In this document: positions 25,463 to 33,848 of the stretch, in pieces
How positions within the stretch are numbered: the first letter of the stretch is position 1
Layout of the letters: each line of letters begins with the position of its first letter
NCBI GenBank assembly: GCA_009929315.1
Contig: SAAS01000008.1
Span: 1 to 64,000, forward strand
Source: Clostridia bacterium
Lineage (GTDB): Bacteria > Bacillota > Clostridia > Oscillospirales > Oscillospiraceae
Length of the DNA stretch: 64,000 bases
Direction of reading: 5' to 3'
Translations under genes and position numbers: made by a program
The notes under the pieces: model-generated
Database searches by the model: none
The model's input: the letters and a program-made list of their open reading frames with translations, nothing else
What the model was told of the DNA's origin: nothing

Positions 25463-26105
25463 AGTTTTTACACAGGCTGTTCTTTCCTTTCTGGTATGTC
25501 TCGTCCCGATTTTGCTTACTCTGTCGCTTTATGACAAACTTCCGGACAGAGTTCCCATACACTTTGGTATGAACGGTCAGCCCGATAATTACGCCTCGAA
25601 AGCCATTGCCGGCTTCCTCTTCCCCGCCCTTCTCGGCGCGCTGAACCTGTTCGTCCATTTTTCTATGAACACTGACCCGAAAAAGCGCAACGCAAACCCT
25701 GTAATTCGCGCAATCGGACTTTGGACTATTCCCGTGATGTCGCTCATTTTCGTGCCTATAACGCTCTTCAAGGGGCTGGGCTATGAAATCCCCATAGTCA
25801 CCGTTTCAACCGCGCTCGTCGGTCTACTTATTCTGGTAATCGGCAACTATTTGCCGAAAAGCCGCCAGAGCTATACCGTTGGCATAAAGCTCCCGTGGAC
25901 TCTCGACAGCGAGGAGAATTGGAATAAAACACACCGTTTAAGCGGCTTTGTCTGGGTGCTCGGCGGACTTATTATAATCGCAAATGCTTTTATCGGTAGT
26001 ATCTATGTCTTGTTTGCGGTAATAGCTCTGATTGCTGTTTTTCCCGTGGTATGCTCCTACCTGATCTATCGCGGCACACTTAGTAAAAAGGAGGATAATA
26101 AATGA
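25452..26105 (+). CDS. SdpI-family membrane protein (DUF1648 + SdpI)
   Basis: Seen: DUF1648 part with DKLPDRVPIHFGMNGQPDNY, about six membrane helices, and the SdpI motif region IGNYLPKSRQSYTVGIKLPW...WNKTHRLSGFVWVLGG. 217 residues from ATG 25452, chosen because GGAGG sits at 25439-25443. In Bacillus SdpI gives immunity to the SdpC killing factor and captures SdpR; there is no sdpC-like toxin gene here, so immunity against others' toxins or a general envelope signal role is possible. Its stop overlaps the next gene by four bases. Confidence 0.88.
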   Translation: MKNRVFTQAVLSFLVCLVPILLTLSLYDKLPDRVPIHFGMNGQPDNYASKAIAGFLFPALLGALNLFVHFSMNTDPKKRNANPVIRAIGLWTIPVMSLIFVPITLFKGLGYEIPIVTVSTALVGLLILVIGNYLPKSRQSYTVGIKLPWTLDSEENWNKTHRLSGFVWVLGGLIIIANAFIGSIYVLFAVIALIAVFPVVCSYLIYRGTLSKKEDNK

Positions 26106-26515
26106 AAAAAGCTACATTTTTACTGCTTTCCGTCGCGCTTGTTCTTTCCCTTACCGCGTGCGCTTCCAATATTAAGCTCGCCGATGGCTTCAGCGAGGAA
26201 GAGGTAATCGCACATGCGAAAAGCTGTGTCCAAAACACAAACGCCCTTGATTTCGATGCTGTGGTTGCAGGACTGCGCGAGGATTTGCAAACGCAGGTCA
26301 CAGCGGAAAGCCTTGAGAATAACTGGTGGCACCTGCTAAAGGAGGCAGGAAAGTTTGATGATTACAAGACAATTGTGGTCTATGGGGCAAAGGATAAAAC
26401 CACGCAGGAGGACTACGCCGTTTGCGTGCTTGTATGCAAATATGAAAACAAAAACCGCACCTTCACTCTTTCAATGGATAAAAACTATGAGTTAATCGGC
26501 CTCTACATGAAATAA
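26102..26515 (+). CDS. Small lipoprotein, DUF3887-like
   Basis: Signal peptide with lipobox LTACA (Cys20), then a 117-residue domain starting FSEEEVIAHAKSCVQNTNAL that resembles DUF3887 (a beta-strand/helix fold of unknown function found fused to hydrolases or alone). Third gene of the ArsR-SdpI operon (ATGA overlap). It may be the exported part of the same envelope response; function unknown. Confidence 0.72.
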   Translation: MKKATFLLLSVALVLSLTACASNIKLADGFSEEEVIAHAKSCVQNTNALDFDAVVAGLREDLQTQVTAESLENNWWHLLKEAGKFDDYKTIVVYGAKDKTTQEDYAVCVLVCKYENKNRTFTLSMDKNYELIGLYMK

Positions 26516-26526
26516 TAAGCCCCGTA

Positions 26527-26556
26527 AAGAAGCGCCGTCTTACGACGGCGCTTCTT
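26527..26556. terminator. Bidirectional terminator between lipoprotein gene and ypeB
   Basis: Perfect 13-bp arms AAGAAGCGCCGTC / GACGGCGCTTCTT with a TTAC loop, between two convergent genes. Strong stem; T-run short on both strands. Confidence 0.8.
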
Positions 26557-26562
26557 GCAGAG

Positions 26563-27921
26563 CTAAATTGTCAGAGTTCCGTTTTCATCCTGAAGAAGGA
26601 TGAATATTTTTTCCTGCTCACCCGTGGCGGCGTTCACATAGATTAAATAGCGCTGCCCGTTTGCGTCCTCGCACTCAAATTCGTGGCACAGTATCTCGTT
26701 TTCGCCCGCGCTCGGAATAATTGTTGTTTCAACTCCGATAATATTTATATCAGACGGAACCTTGCTTTTCGCGGCTTCGGCAGATACCGCAACAGGCGGA
26801 ATTTCTCGCTGCTTATGGGACTTTATATATCCTATCGCCTCAAAGCTCTGAAGGGAGCCGTTATCGAGCGCAATGCCGACCTTTATTAAATCGGGGTAGC
26901 AGACCACACCGTTATCGTTATAGGCGAAATTCGCCGTTAAAACATTGTTATTTATCATATAGTAGCTCTCATGCATATTCGTGTATCCTTTGCGCTCCAG
27001 AAACTTTTTTGCCGCGTCGAGCGCTTCCTTGGCGCTCAAATTTGCCTGCTCCACGGCCCTTGAGCCGATGATTTCATAAACTATTCCGCCCTGCTTGCTG
27101 ACCAAGAGGCTTATTACGTTGCCGTTAATCTTCGTTTCATAACAAAACGACGGAATGTCTGCCGACAGCTCGCCAGTTGGATACACCTGTTCGGTGCGCA
27201 CGCCCAGAAATTTTGCGGCTGCCTGTCTGCCTCCCGAAACGTCAAGCTCGGCGAGACCCTCGAGCATAACCGGCTTTACCCCCTCGAGGTGCTCGGAAAA
27301 CGGTCCGTCATAAATAAGCGTCGGTATCTCGGGAAACTCCTGCTCAACCGTGTCCATGCCGTCACCAAGTGTCTGAGGCAAAACCTCTCCCTCGCTCTTA
27401 TCGAAGTTTTCTATGGTTTTGGCATACTGTCCAATACTCAATAAGCCGCTGCCCATCTCGTTTTGCATGGAGTTAAAGTTTTGCGCCAGCAGAGAGGCCG
27501 TATCGGAGAGTGCGCGAAGATTATCCTTTTCCTCCTGTGAAAAGCTTTCGCCACTCGCCGATTTTCTTGAAAGCGCGAAGGCATAGTCTCCCACCTTGCC
27601 GATGAAGCTCGCTGTTTTTTCGAGCTGATTTGCGTAAAACGGCAAAACGCCAAGAGCCATTTTTGCGGTTTCCGCCTTTCCGTAAACCTCGGTGCAGACA
27701 GCCCCCGCCATACTCGGGGAGGTCACCAAAAGACTTTTCTGCAAAGCAGAATCCATGTCGGTAACGCTTGAAACTAGCTCGGCAAAGGCATGGCGATAGT
27801 TCGCGGAAATATAGCGTTCATTTAAATCTGACTTCTGTTTTGAAGTCACTCCGAAAGCCGCCGACACTGCGGCGACAATCGTCAGTAATGTAATTATCGT
27901 TGCAGCTGTTTTTTTCTTCAT
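26563..27921 (-). CDS. ypeB: Spore germination protein YpeB
   Basis: Partner that stabilises and localises the cortex-lytic enzyme SleB. Seen: N-terminal signal/membrane anchor (AATIITLLTIVAAVSAAFG), a long helical region to ~200, then PepSY-like repeats (ISLLVSKQGGIVYEIIG; LSAKEALDAAKKFLERKGY; GEQEKIFILLQDENGTLTI). 452 residues from ATG 27921. The ribosome site AAGGGG is nine bases upstream and is buried in a 16-bp hairpin. sleB is usually adjacent; here the sleB-like gene is 2.8 kb away on the other strand. Confidence 0.92.
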   Translation of the reverse strand: MKKKTAATIITLLTIVAAVSAAFGVTSKQKSDLNERYISANYRHAFAELVSSVTDMDSALQKSLLVTSPSMAGAVCTEVYGKAETAKMALGVLPFYANQLEKTASFIGKVGDYAFALSRKSASGESFSQEEKDNLRALSDTASLLAQNFNSMQNEMGSGLLSIGQYAKTIENFDKSEGEVLPQTLGDGMDTVEQEFPEIPTLIYDGPFSEHLEGVKPVMLEGLAELDVSGGRQAAAKFLGVRTEQVYPTGELSADIPSFCYETKINGNVISLLVSKQGGIVYEIIGSRAVEQANLSAKEALDAAKKFLERKGYTNMHESYYMINNNVLTANFAYNDNGVVCYPDLIKVGIALDNGSLQSFEAIGYIKSHKQREIPPVAVSAEAAKSKVPSDINIIGVETTIIPSAGENEILCHEFECEDANGQRYLIYVNAATGEQEKIFILLQDENGTLTI

Positions 27922-27925
27922 ACGC

Positions 27926-27967
27926 AAACACCCCTTTTGTGCATATTTTTACACAAAAGGGGTGTTT
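27926..27967 (-). promoter_or_regulatory. Hairpin that sequesters the ypeB ribosome-binding site
   Basis: Perfect 16-bp arms AAACACCCCTTTTGTG / CACAAAAGGGGTGTTT with a 10-base AU-rich loop. In ypeB mRNA the 3' arm holds the Shine-Dalgarno AAGGGG and ends four bases before the AUG. No U-run follows on the minus strand, so it is not a normal terminator for the upstream lipoprotein gene. Confidence 0.7.
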
Positions 27968-27997
27968 TTAACTGTGTTAATTTATTGTATCGCTGGC

Positions 27998-28681
27998 TTA
28001 TTTTTCAAAGAAGGTTGCTGTGCTCGCTTCAAGTCTTGCCCCGTGGCCCTCAATTGCCTCGGGAGGCAGACACAGCACCATGTATGCGCAGCCGCCCGCT
28101 TCGACAGGGACAATATAGGCGACCCAAAAGGTGCCGTCCGAAGCAGTTCCCGTTACAACTCTCGCGTAACAGTAATCTGTTTCGTAATAGCCCTGATCCA
28201 CAACATCAAGCTGTGAGGTATAGAGCTCGAAAACACCCGCGGCCAAATCGTCGTCGCTTACATCCTTGTTGTACCGAATTTCCATAAAGGTGCTGACCTC
28301 GCCGCTTCCTGTCGGGACAACCATATAGCCGCCGTCAATGAAAGAAACATCGTACATCGAGCTGTCTATGTAAATCCCCGCTTCAAGATGACCGTAATCG
28401 GTGAAGGACAAATCATAGAGCTGCATTGTGACGGTTTCGTTTTCGCCCTCGATTTCGACGACGAAATCGTCCTCGAGCGGATATTCTTCATTAACCTGTG
28501 AAGGTTTGGGAGTGTTTGCCGGAGTCTGAAGCGGAGCTTGAGTGCCTTGCGATGAATTTTGGGTTGACTGCGGCTTGACATTCGGCGTTACCTTTACTTC
28601 CTTTTCAAAAAGCCCGCAGCCGGATAATAGTCCCATCAGCAGGGATATGACGCAAAGGCAGGCAACTGTCTGTTTTCTCAT
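27998..28681 (-). CDS. Lipoprotein of unknown function
   Basis: Seen: signal peptide with lipobox LLSGCG (Cys ~22), a Gln/Ser/Thr/Pro-rich linker (~30-62) such as surface proteins use to span the wall, and a ~160-residue globular domain beginning YPLEDDFVVEIEGENETVTM. I do not recognise the domain. It lies 77 bases upstream of ypeB on the same strand and 39 bases downstream of gltX, so co-transcription with either is possible. 227 residues. Confidence 0.75.
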   Translation of the reverse strand: MRKQTVACLCVISLLMGLLSGCGLFEKEVKVTPNVKPQSTQNSSQGTQAPLQTPANTPKPSQVNEEYPLEDDFVVEIEGENETVTMQLYDLSFTDYGHLEAGIYIDSSMYDVSFIDGGYMVVPTGSGEVSTFMEIRYNKDVSDDDLAAGVFELYTSQLDVVDQGYYETDYCYARVVTGTASDGTFWVAYIVPVEAGGCAYMVLCLPPEAIEGHGARLEASTATFFEK

Positions 28682-28720
28682 AAATCCTCCTCAACTTTCA
28701 AATTCACAGGGGAATCTTCC

Positions 28721-30193
28721 TTATTTCAGCTTTTCAATTCCGATTTTTATGCGCTCGAGCGTTTCACCCTTGCCCAAAATATGGCATATCTCAACCGCTC
28801 CGCCCGGCGTAACGGTTTTCCCCGCGACGGCTATCCGCAGGGGCCACATTAGTGCGGCGTTTTTTACCTCAAGGCTTTCGGCAAGCCCGACGAGCGTGCC
28901 GTGGATGCTCTCCTGCGACCATTCTCGAAGCTCCTCCAGCACCGGCAGAACCTTTGTGAGCATATCGAGCGATATCTCGGAATCCGTCTTGGATTTTTTA
29001 TTGGTGTAAAGCTCAATATCATAGACGGGGAGCTCGTCAAAAAAGTCGATCTTCTCCGGAATATCAGTGAGCTTATCGGTGCGGGGCTGAAGTAGCGGCG
29101 CAAAAAGTGAAATGTCGATTGAGGGATTCTTAACGCTTTTGCGGATGAAAGGCTCGGCAATACTTATGAAGCCCTCGGGAGTCAGCGCCTTGATGTACTC
29201 CGCGTTAAAATAAGTCAGTTTTTCAATATCGAAAATGGCTGGAGATTTTGAGATTCCCGAAATGTCAAAAGCCTCGCAAAGCTCATCGAGCGAAAAAATC
29301 TCCTTTTCGCCTCCGGGGCTCCAGCCGAGAAGCGCAACATAGTTGAGCACAGCGTCGGTGAGGTAGCCCTGACTTAGCAAATCCTCATAGCTCGGGTCAC
29401 CGTGGCGCTTTGACATCTTGTTCTGGTGGTCGCGCATAACGGGCGAGCAGTGGACGTATTTCGGAATCTCCCAGCCGAAGGCTTCGTACAAAAGATTATA
29501 TTTCGGCGCGGAGGCCAAATATTCGCTGCCGCGCACAACATGGGTAATTCCCATCAGGTGGTCGTCAACGACGTTTGCGAAGTTATAGGTCGGCAGACCG
29601 TCGGACTTCATCAGAACATTGTCGTCCAAAGTGTCGTTCGGAACGGTAATATCGCCGAAAATCTCGTCGTGGAAGGTCGTTGTGCCCTCCCGCGGGATTC
29701 GCTGGCGAATGACAAAGGGCTCGCCCGCCGCGGCTTTCGCGTCGGACTCTTGTTTGCTCAGACGCGCACAGGGGTTTTCGACTTTTTTAAACTCACCGCC
29801 GTCCTCCTCGTTCTCGCTTTTCTCACAGAAGCAGCGATAGGCTCCGCCCTTCTCAAGCAGAAGCTCGGCATACCGTCCGTAAAGCTCGCGGCGCTCGGTC
29901 TGTACATACGGGCCGACGGGACCGCCTATATCGGGGCCCTCGTCATGGATAAGGCGGCAGTCCTTCATTGTTTTGTATATAACCTCGACCGCGCCTTCAA
30001 CCAGTCTGCCCTGATCGGTGTCCTCAATTCTAAGGATAAATTTCCCCTTGTTCTTTTTTGCAATCAAATAGGTGTAAAGCGCTGTGCGCAGATTGCCGAC
30101 GTGCATATATCCTGTGGGACTGGGTGCAAAGCGCGTCCTCACTTCTCCGTGCGGTATGCGTGCTTCCATGTCCTCGAACCATTTCATGTCCAT
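28721..30193 (-). CDS. gltX: Glutamyl-tRNA synthetase
   Basis: Charges tRNA-Glu. Seen: class I HIGH-type motif RFAPSPTGYMHVGNLRTALY, and KMSKR in HQNKMSKRHGD; C-terminal anticodon-binding helical region to residue 490. The zinc-type Cys cluster (YRCFCEKS) is present. Whether it is discriminating cannot be told. ATG 30193 follows AAAGGAG; leader of about 110 bases without T-box hallmarks. Promoter at 30313-30341. Confidence 0.96.
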   Translation of the reverse strand: MDMKWFEDMEARIPHGEVRTRFAPSPTGYMHVGNLRTALYTYLIAKKNKGKFILRIEDTDQGRLVEGAVEVIYKTMKDCRLIHDEGPDIGGPVGPYVQTERRELYGRYAELLLEKGGAYRCFCEKSENEEDGGEFKKVENPCARLSKQESDAKAAAGEPFVIRQRIPREGTTTFHDEIFGDITVPNDTLDDNVLMKSDGLPTYNFANVVDDHLMGITHVVRGSEYLASAPKYNLLYEAFGWEIPKYVHCSPVMRDHQNKMSKRHGDPSYEDLLSQGYLTDAVLNYVALLGWSPGGEKEIFSLDELCEAFDISGISKSPAIFDIEKLTYFNAEYIKALTPEGFISIAEPFIRKSVKNPSIDISLFAPLLQPRTDKLTDIPEKIDFFDELPVYDIELYTNKKSKTDSEISLDMLTKVLPVLEELREWSQESIHGTLVGLAESLEVKNAALMWPLRIAVAGKTVTPGGAVEICHILGKGETLERIKIGIEKLK

Positions 30194-30312
30194 TCTTTTT
30201 GTTTTCTCCTTTATAAAGCAAATGTGCCGTTAAGCAAACAAATTACCCTAATTAAGCGTGCAAATCCGCGGAATGAGCGCAAATCGGATGCTTAAATACA
30301 GAGCATACAAGT

Positions 30313-30341
30313 ATAATATTTTATATGTCGGGGATTGTCAA
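30313..30341 (-). promoter_or_regulatory. SigA-type promoter of gltX
   Basis: On the minus strand TTGACA (30341-30336), 17-base spacer, TATTAT (30318-30313). Its -35 overlaps the -35 of the divergent aminotransferase promoter. Confidence 0.75.
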
Positions 30342-30364
30342 GCCGCGTTAATGCGTGGTACAAT
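30335..30364 (+). promoter_or_regulatory. SigA-type promoter of the aminotransferase gene
   Basis: TTGTCA (30335-30340), 18-base spacer, TACAAT (30359-30364), 42 bases before the start codon. Confidence 0.72.
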
Positions 30365-30406
30365 ACTATATTGTAATATTCACCGATAATCTGTGAGGTA
30401 TGACTT

Positions 30407-31603
30407 ATGGCACACAATATTTCCGAAAAAATGTTTGCTCTGACACAGCGCAATTCCGTAGTTCGCCAGATGTTTGAGGAGGGCAACCGTCTAGCCGCAA
30501 TTCACGGGCGGGAAAATGTTTTTGACTTCAGCATCGGCAATCCGAATTTTCCGGCTCCGCAAAAAATTAAGGAAGCGGTTTATGATGTTCTTGAAAATGA
30601 GCCTTCCACAATGGTTCACGGCTACATGTCAAACGCCGGCTATGCCGACGTGCGCTCTGCCGTTGCGTCCTCGCTCAACAGCCGTTTCGGCACCTCGTTT
30701 GACGGCAATAACATCATTATGACAGTCGGCGCCGCGGGAAGCATTAACGTCATCCTGAAAACTCTTCTCAACCCCGGCGACGAGGTCATCGCAATCGCGC
30801 CTTATTTCCTTGAATACGGCAACTATGTGGCAAACTATGACGGTGTTCTGGTCGTAGTGCCCCCCAATATTCCCGACTTTCAGCCGGACGCGGAAACTAT
30901 CGGCAGGACTGTTACGTCCAAGACAAAGGCTGTAATCGTTAATTCTCCGAACAACCCCACGGGAGTTATTTATTCCGAGGAAACCATAAAAAAAATCGCC
31001 GCTGTTCTGGAGCAAAAGCAGAAGGAATACGGCCACCCGATATACATTTTGGCGGATGAGCCTTACAGGGAGCTCTGTTATGACGGAGCCGAGGTTCCGT
31101 GGCTCACGAAATTCTACCGCAACACAATCGTCGGTTATTCCTGGTCAAAATCCCTCTCGCTTCCCGGTGAACGCATAGGTTACCTTGTTATCCCCTCCGA
31201 GGCTGACGACGCCGCGCTTATTATCGACGCCGCCGCGATAGCAAACCGCGTTATGGGCTTTGTCAACGCGCCCTCTCTCATGCAGAGGGTCGTCATGCGC
31301 TGCCTTGACGAAAGGACGGACATCGCCTCTTACGATAATAACCGCAAGCTTCTTTACAAGGGGCTGAAGGACGCGGGTTTTGAGTGTGCGTATCCGCAGG
31401 GTGCTTTCTACATGTGGGTCAAAACCCCGTGCGACGATAAGGAATTTAGCAATATTGCAAAAAAATACAATATTCTGGTCGTTCCCGGCAGTTCCTTCGC
31501 CTGCCCCGGATATGTAAGAATTGCCTACTGCGTCAGCCCGAAAACAATTGAAGGCTCGCTTTCCGGCTTTAAAAAGCTCGGGGAAGAACTCTTTGGAAAA
31601 TAA
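30407..31603 (+). CDS. PLP-dependent aminotransferase (class I/II, aspartate-aminotransferase-like)
   Basis: Seen: SPNNPTGVIYSEE with the PLP-contact Asn, LADEPYRELCY with the Asp that binds the pyridine nitrogen, and YSWSKSLSLPGERIGYLV with the Schiff-base Lys; C-terminal Arg region in GYVRIAYC. 398 residues. Substrate is not readable: aspartate and alanine/aromatic types share these motifs. A trpS gene follows 18 bases later on the same strand. Confidence 0.92.
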   Translation: MAHNISEKMFALTQRNSVVRQMFEEGNRLAAIHGRENVFDFSIGNPNFPAPQKIKEAVYDVLENEPSTMVHGYMSNAGYADVRSAVASSLNSRFGTSFDGNNIIMTVGAAGSINVILKTLLNPGDEVIAIAPYFLEYGNYVANYDGVLVVVPPNIPDFQPDAETIGRTVTSKTKAVIVNSPNNPTGVIYSEETIKKIAAVLEQKQKEYGHPIYILADEPYRELCYDGAEVPWLTKFYRNTIVGYSWSKSLSLPGERIGYLVIPSEADDAALIIDAAAIANRVMGFVNAPSLMQRVVMRCLDERTDIASYDNNRKLLYKGLKDAGFECAYPQGAFYMWVKTPCDDKEFSNIAKKYNILVVPGSSFACPGYVRIAYCVSPKTIEGSLSGFKKLGEELFGK

Positions 31604-31621
31604 TCAAAGGAATCATTGAAA

Positions 31622-32632
31622 ATGGACGAAAAAGCACTTGAGAAGAAAACAATATTCAGCGGAATCCAGCCCTCGGGCGAGCTGACCCTCGGCTCGTACC
31701 TCGGCGCTATCAAAAACTGGGTGGAGCTTTCCGACACCTATAACTGCTATTACTGCATTGTTGATATGCACGCCATAACTTCGCGTCAGAATCCTGCCGA
31801 CCTGCGCCGCCGCACACTTAATCAGCTGGCTCAGTACATTGCCTGCGGCCTTGATCCTCAGAAGAACACGGTTTTCATCCAAAGCCATGTTCCCGCCCAT
31901 GCGGAGCTGGCGTGGATACTCAACTGCTACACAATGTTCGGCGAGCTTTCACGCATGACGCAGTTCAAGGACAAGAGCGCAAAAAACGCGGACAATATCA
32001 ACGCCGGTCTTTTTACCTATCCCGCGCTTATGGCGGCCGACATTCTTCTTTATCAGACGGATCTTGTTCCCGTGGGCGAGGATCAGAAGCAGCATGTTGA
32101 AATCACCCGCGATATCGCCACACGCTTTAACGGCGTCTACGGAGATGTTTTCAGAATGCCGGAGCCCTACATCCCCAAGGTCGGCGCAAGGATAATGAGC
32201 CTTACAAGCCCCGACAGCAAAATGTCCAAATCCGACAAGGACCCCGGCGGCTGCATCTACCTAATGCAAAAGCCGGAAGAAATAATGCGCTCGTTTAAGC
32301 GCGCCGTGACGGACAGCGACACATGCGTGCGCTATGATCCCGCAAACAAACCCGGTGTTTCAAATCTTATGCAGATTTATTCCGTTGCAACAGGCAGAAG
32401 TTTTTCGGAGATCGAAAAAGAATTTGAAAATAAAGGCTACGGCGACTTCAAATCAAGTGTCGGCGAAGCCGTTGTCGAGCTTCTGCGTCCGATTCGCGAG
32501 GAGGCCGAACGTCTGATAACGGACAAGGCCTATCTTGAGAGCATTTATAAAGAGGGTGCGGAAAAAGCCGCAAGAGCGGCAGCCAGAACTCTCCGCAAAG
32601 TTCAGAAAAAAATCGGTTTTGTCGAAAGATAG
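31622..32632 (+). CDS. trpS: Tryptophanyl-tRNA synthetase
   Basis: Charges tRNA-Trp. Seen: IFSGIQPSGELTLGSYLGA (HIGH equivalent), the VDMHAIT segment, and KMSKS in DSKMSKSDKDPGG. 336 residues from ATG 31622; TTG 31616, two codons upstream, is an alternative start (AAGGA lies 5 or 11 bases before). Likely co-transcribed with the aminotransferase gene. Confidence 0.96.
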   Translation: MDEKALEKKTIFSGIQPSGELTLGSYLGAIKNWVELSDTYNCYYCIVDMHAITSRQNPADLRRRTLNQLAQYIACGLDPQKNTVFIQSHVPAHAELAWILNCYTMFGELSRMTQFKDKSAKNADNINAGLFTYPALMAADILLYQTDLVPVGEDQKQHVEITRDIATRFNGVYGDVFRMPEPYIPKVGARIMSLTSPDSKMSKSDKDPGGCIYLMQKPEEIMRSFKRAVTDSDTCVRYDPANKPGVSNLMQIYSVATGRSFSEIEKEFENKGYGDFKSSVGEAVVELLRPIREEAERLITDKAYLESIYKEGAEKAARAAARTLRKVQKKIGFVER

Positions 32633-32696
32633 TGCTTACACCGAATAACACTTTAATTGTGGGTTTTTTATCCCGCAGTGAAAGGATAGTTTTCTT

Positions 32697-33848
32697 ATGC
32701 CCATAAATACAGAGCTTGCCGTAAAATTACTCATAACCATTGGCGTTGCCTTTATAATCAGCTTCGCCGCAACACCGATTGTCAAAACCTTCGCCAAGAA
32801 AGTCGGGGCAATGGATGTGCCAGGCGAAGAGAGACGAGTTCATGACCACCCCATCCCCCGTTTAGGCGGACTTGCGATTTTTCTCGGCTTTATTCTGAGC
32901 GTTCTGCTTTTTGCAAACATCAACCGCCAGCTTCAGGGGATTCTTCTCGGCTGTGTCATTATAGTAGCCACAGGCGCGATTGACGATATTGTTTCCCTTA
33001 ACGCCTGGGTTAAGCTTCTGCTTCAAATACTCGCAGCGGTCGTTGCCGTTCTGCACGGAGTTGAAATCACCGTTCTTGCAAACCCTGCGCTGTGGAGCAA
33101 CACGGAGTTTCTGCTTCTCGGCAGCCTGTCCATTCCGATAACGATTATCTGGATTGTGGGAATCACAAACTCGGTCAACTTGATTGACGGGCTCGACGGG
33201 CTCGCGGTCGGCGTTTCGACAATAAGCAGCCTCACGATGCTCGTAATAGCACTCGTCATTCCCAACACCAGCAGCACAATCGCAATCGTTCTCGCGGCGC
33301 TGGTGGGCGCCTGTGTCGGTTTTATGCCCTACAATTTCAATCCCGCGAAAATTTTCATGGGCGACACGGGCTCGCTGCTGCTTGGCTATGTGCTTGCAAC
33401 CATGTCAATTCTCGGACTTTTCAAATCCTACGCGCTCGTGTCCTTTGCTGTTCCCCTTCTGGCAATTGCCGTACCGCTTTTTGATACGGTTTTTGCCTTT
33501 ACCCGTCGTATTCTCAAGGGGCAGAGCCCCATGCACGCAGACAGAGGACATTTTCACCATCGCCTTATCGACATGGGACTAAGCCAGAAGCAGGCGGTCG
33601 CCGTGCTGTATTCAATAAGCGGTATTTTAGGTCTTGCCGCGGTGCTCATAACGACAAGCGGCGAGATTAAAGCGCTGATTGTTATTCTGGGCTTTTGTTT
33701 CTGCGCCTTTTTATGGGCGTTCGTTTACGGGAAGCTCCACAACGGTGCCGCGCAGACCTTGAGCAATGAAGTCGAAGCGTCAGCTTCGGAAAACAAGGAC
33801 AGCGCTTCAACCACTATCAGCTCGGAGGACAACAATGAAATCCGTTAA
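32697..33848 (+). CDS. Undecaprenyl-phosphate GlcNAc-1-phosphate transferase (WecA/TagO type)
   Basis: Polytopic enzyme that starts wall teichoic acid or related polymer synthesis by making GlcNAc-PP-undecaprenol. Seen: about ten membrane helices, VHDHPIPRLGG, the metal-binding GAIDD and NLIDGLDGLA motifs, NPAKIFMGDTGSL, and the His-rich HADRGHFHHRLIDMG loop. 383 residues with a charged tail. The next gene (UDP-GlcNAc 2-epimerase) starts 14 bases before its stop, so the products work in one pathway. Confidence 0.93.
   Translation: MPINTELAVKLLITIGVAFIISFAATPIVKTFAKKVGAMDVPGEERRVHDHPIPRLGGLAIFLGFILSVLLFANINRQLQGILLGCVIIVATGAIDDIVSLNAWVKLLLQILAAVVAVLHGVEITVLANPALWSNTEFLLLGSLSIPITIIWIVGITNSVNLIDGLDGLAVGVSTISSLTMLVIALVIPNTSSTIAIVLAALVGACVGFMPYNFNPAKIFMGDTGSLLLGYVLATMSILGLFKSYALVSFAVPLLAIAVPLFDTVFAFTRRILKGQSPMHADRGHFHHRLIDMGLSQKQAVAVLYSISGILGLAAVLITTSGEIKALIVILGFCFCAFLWAFVYGKLHNGAAQTLSNEVEASASENKDSASTTISSEDNNEIR

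Noticed and set aside
29426..30295. 289-codon plus-strand frame inside gltX
   Set aside because: Antisense shadow of a well-conserved synthetase; no ribosome site and no plausible protein features.
30194..30312. gltX leader considered as a T-box
   Set aside because: About 110 bases is too short, and no T-box sequence or specifier stem is visible.
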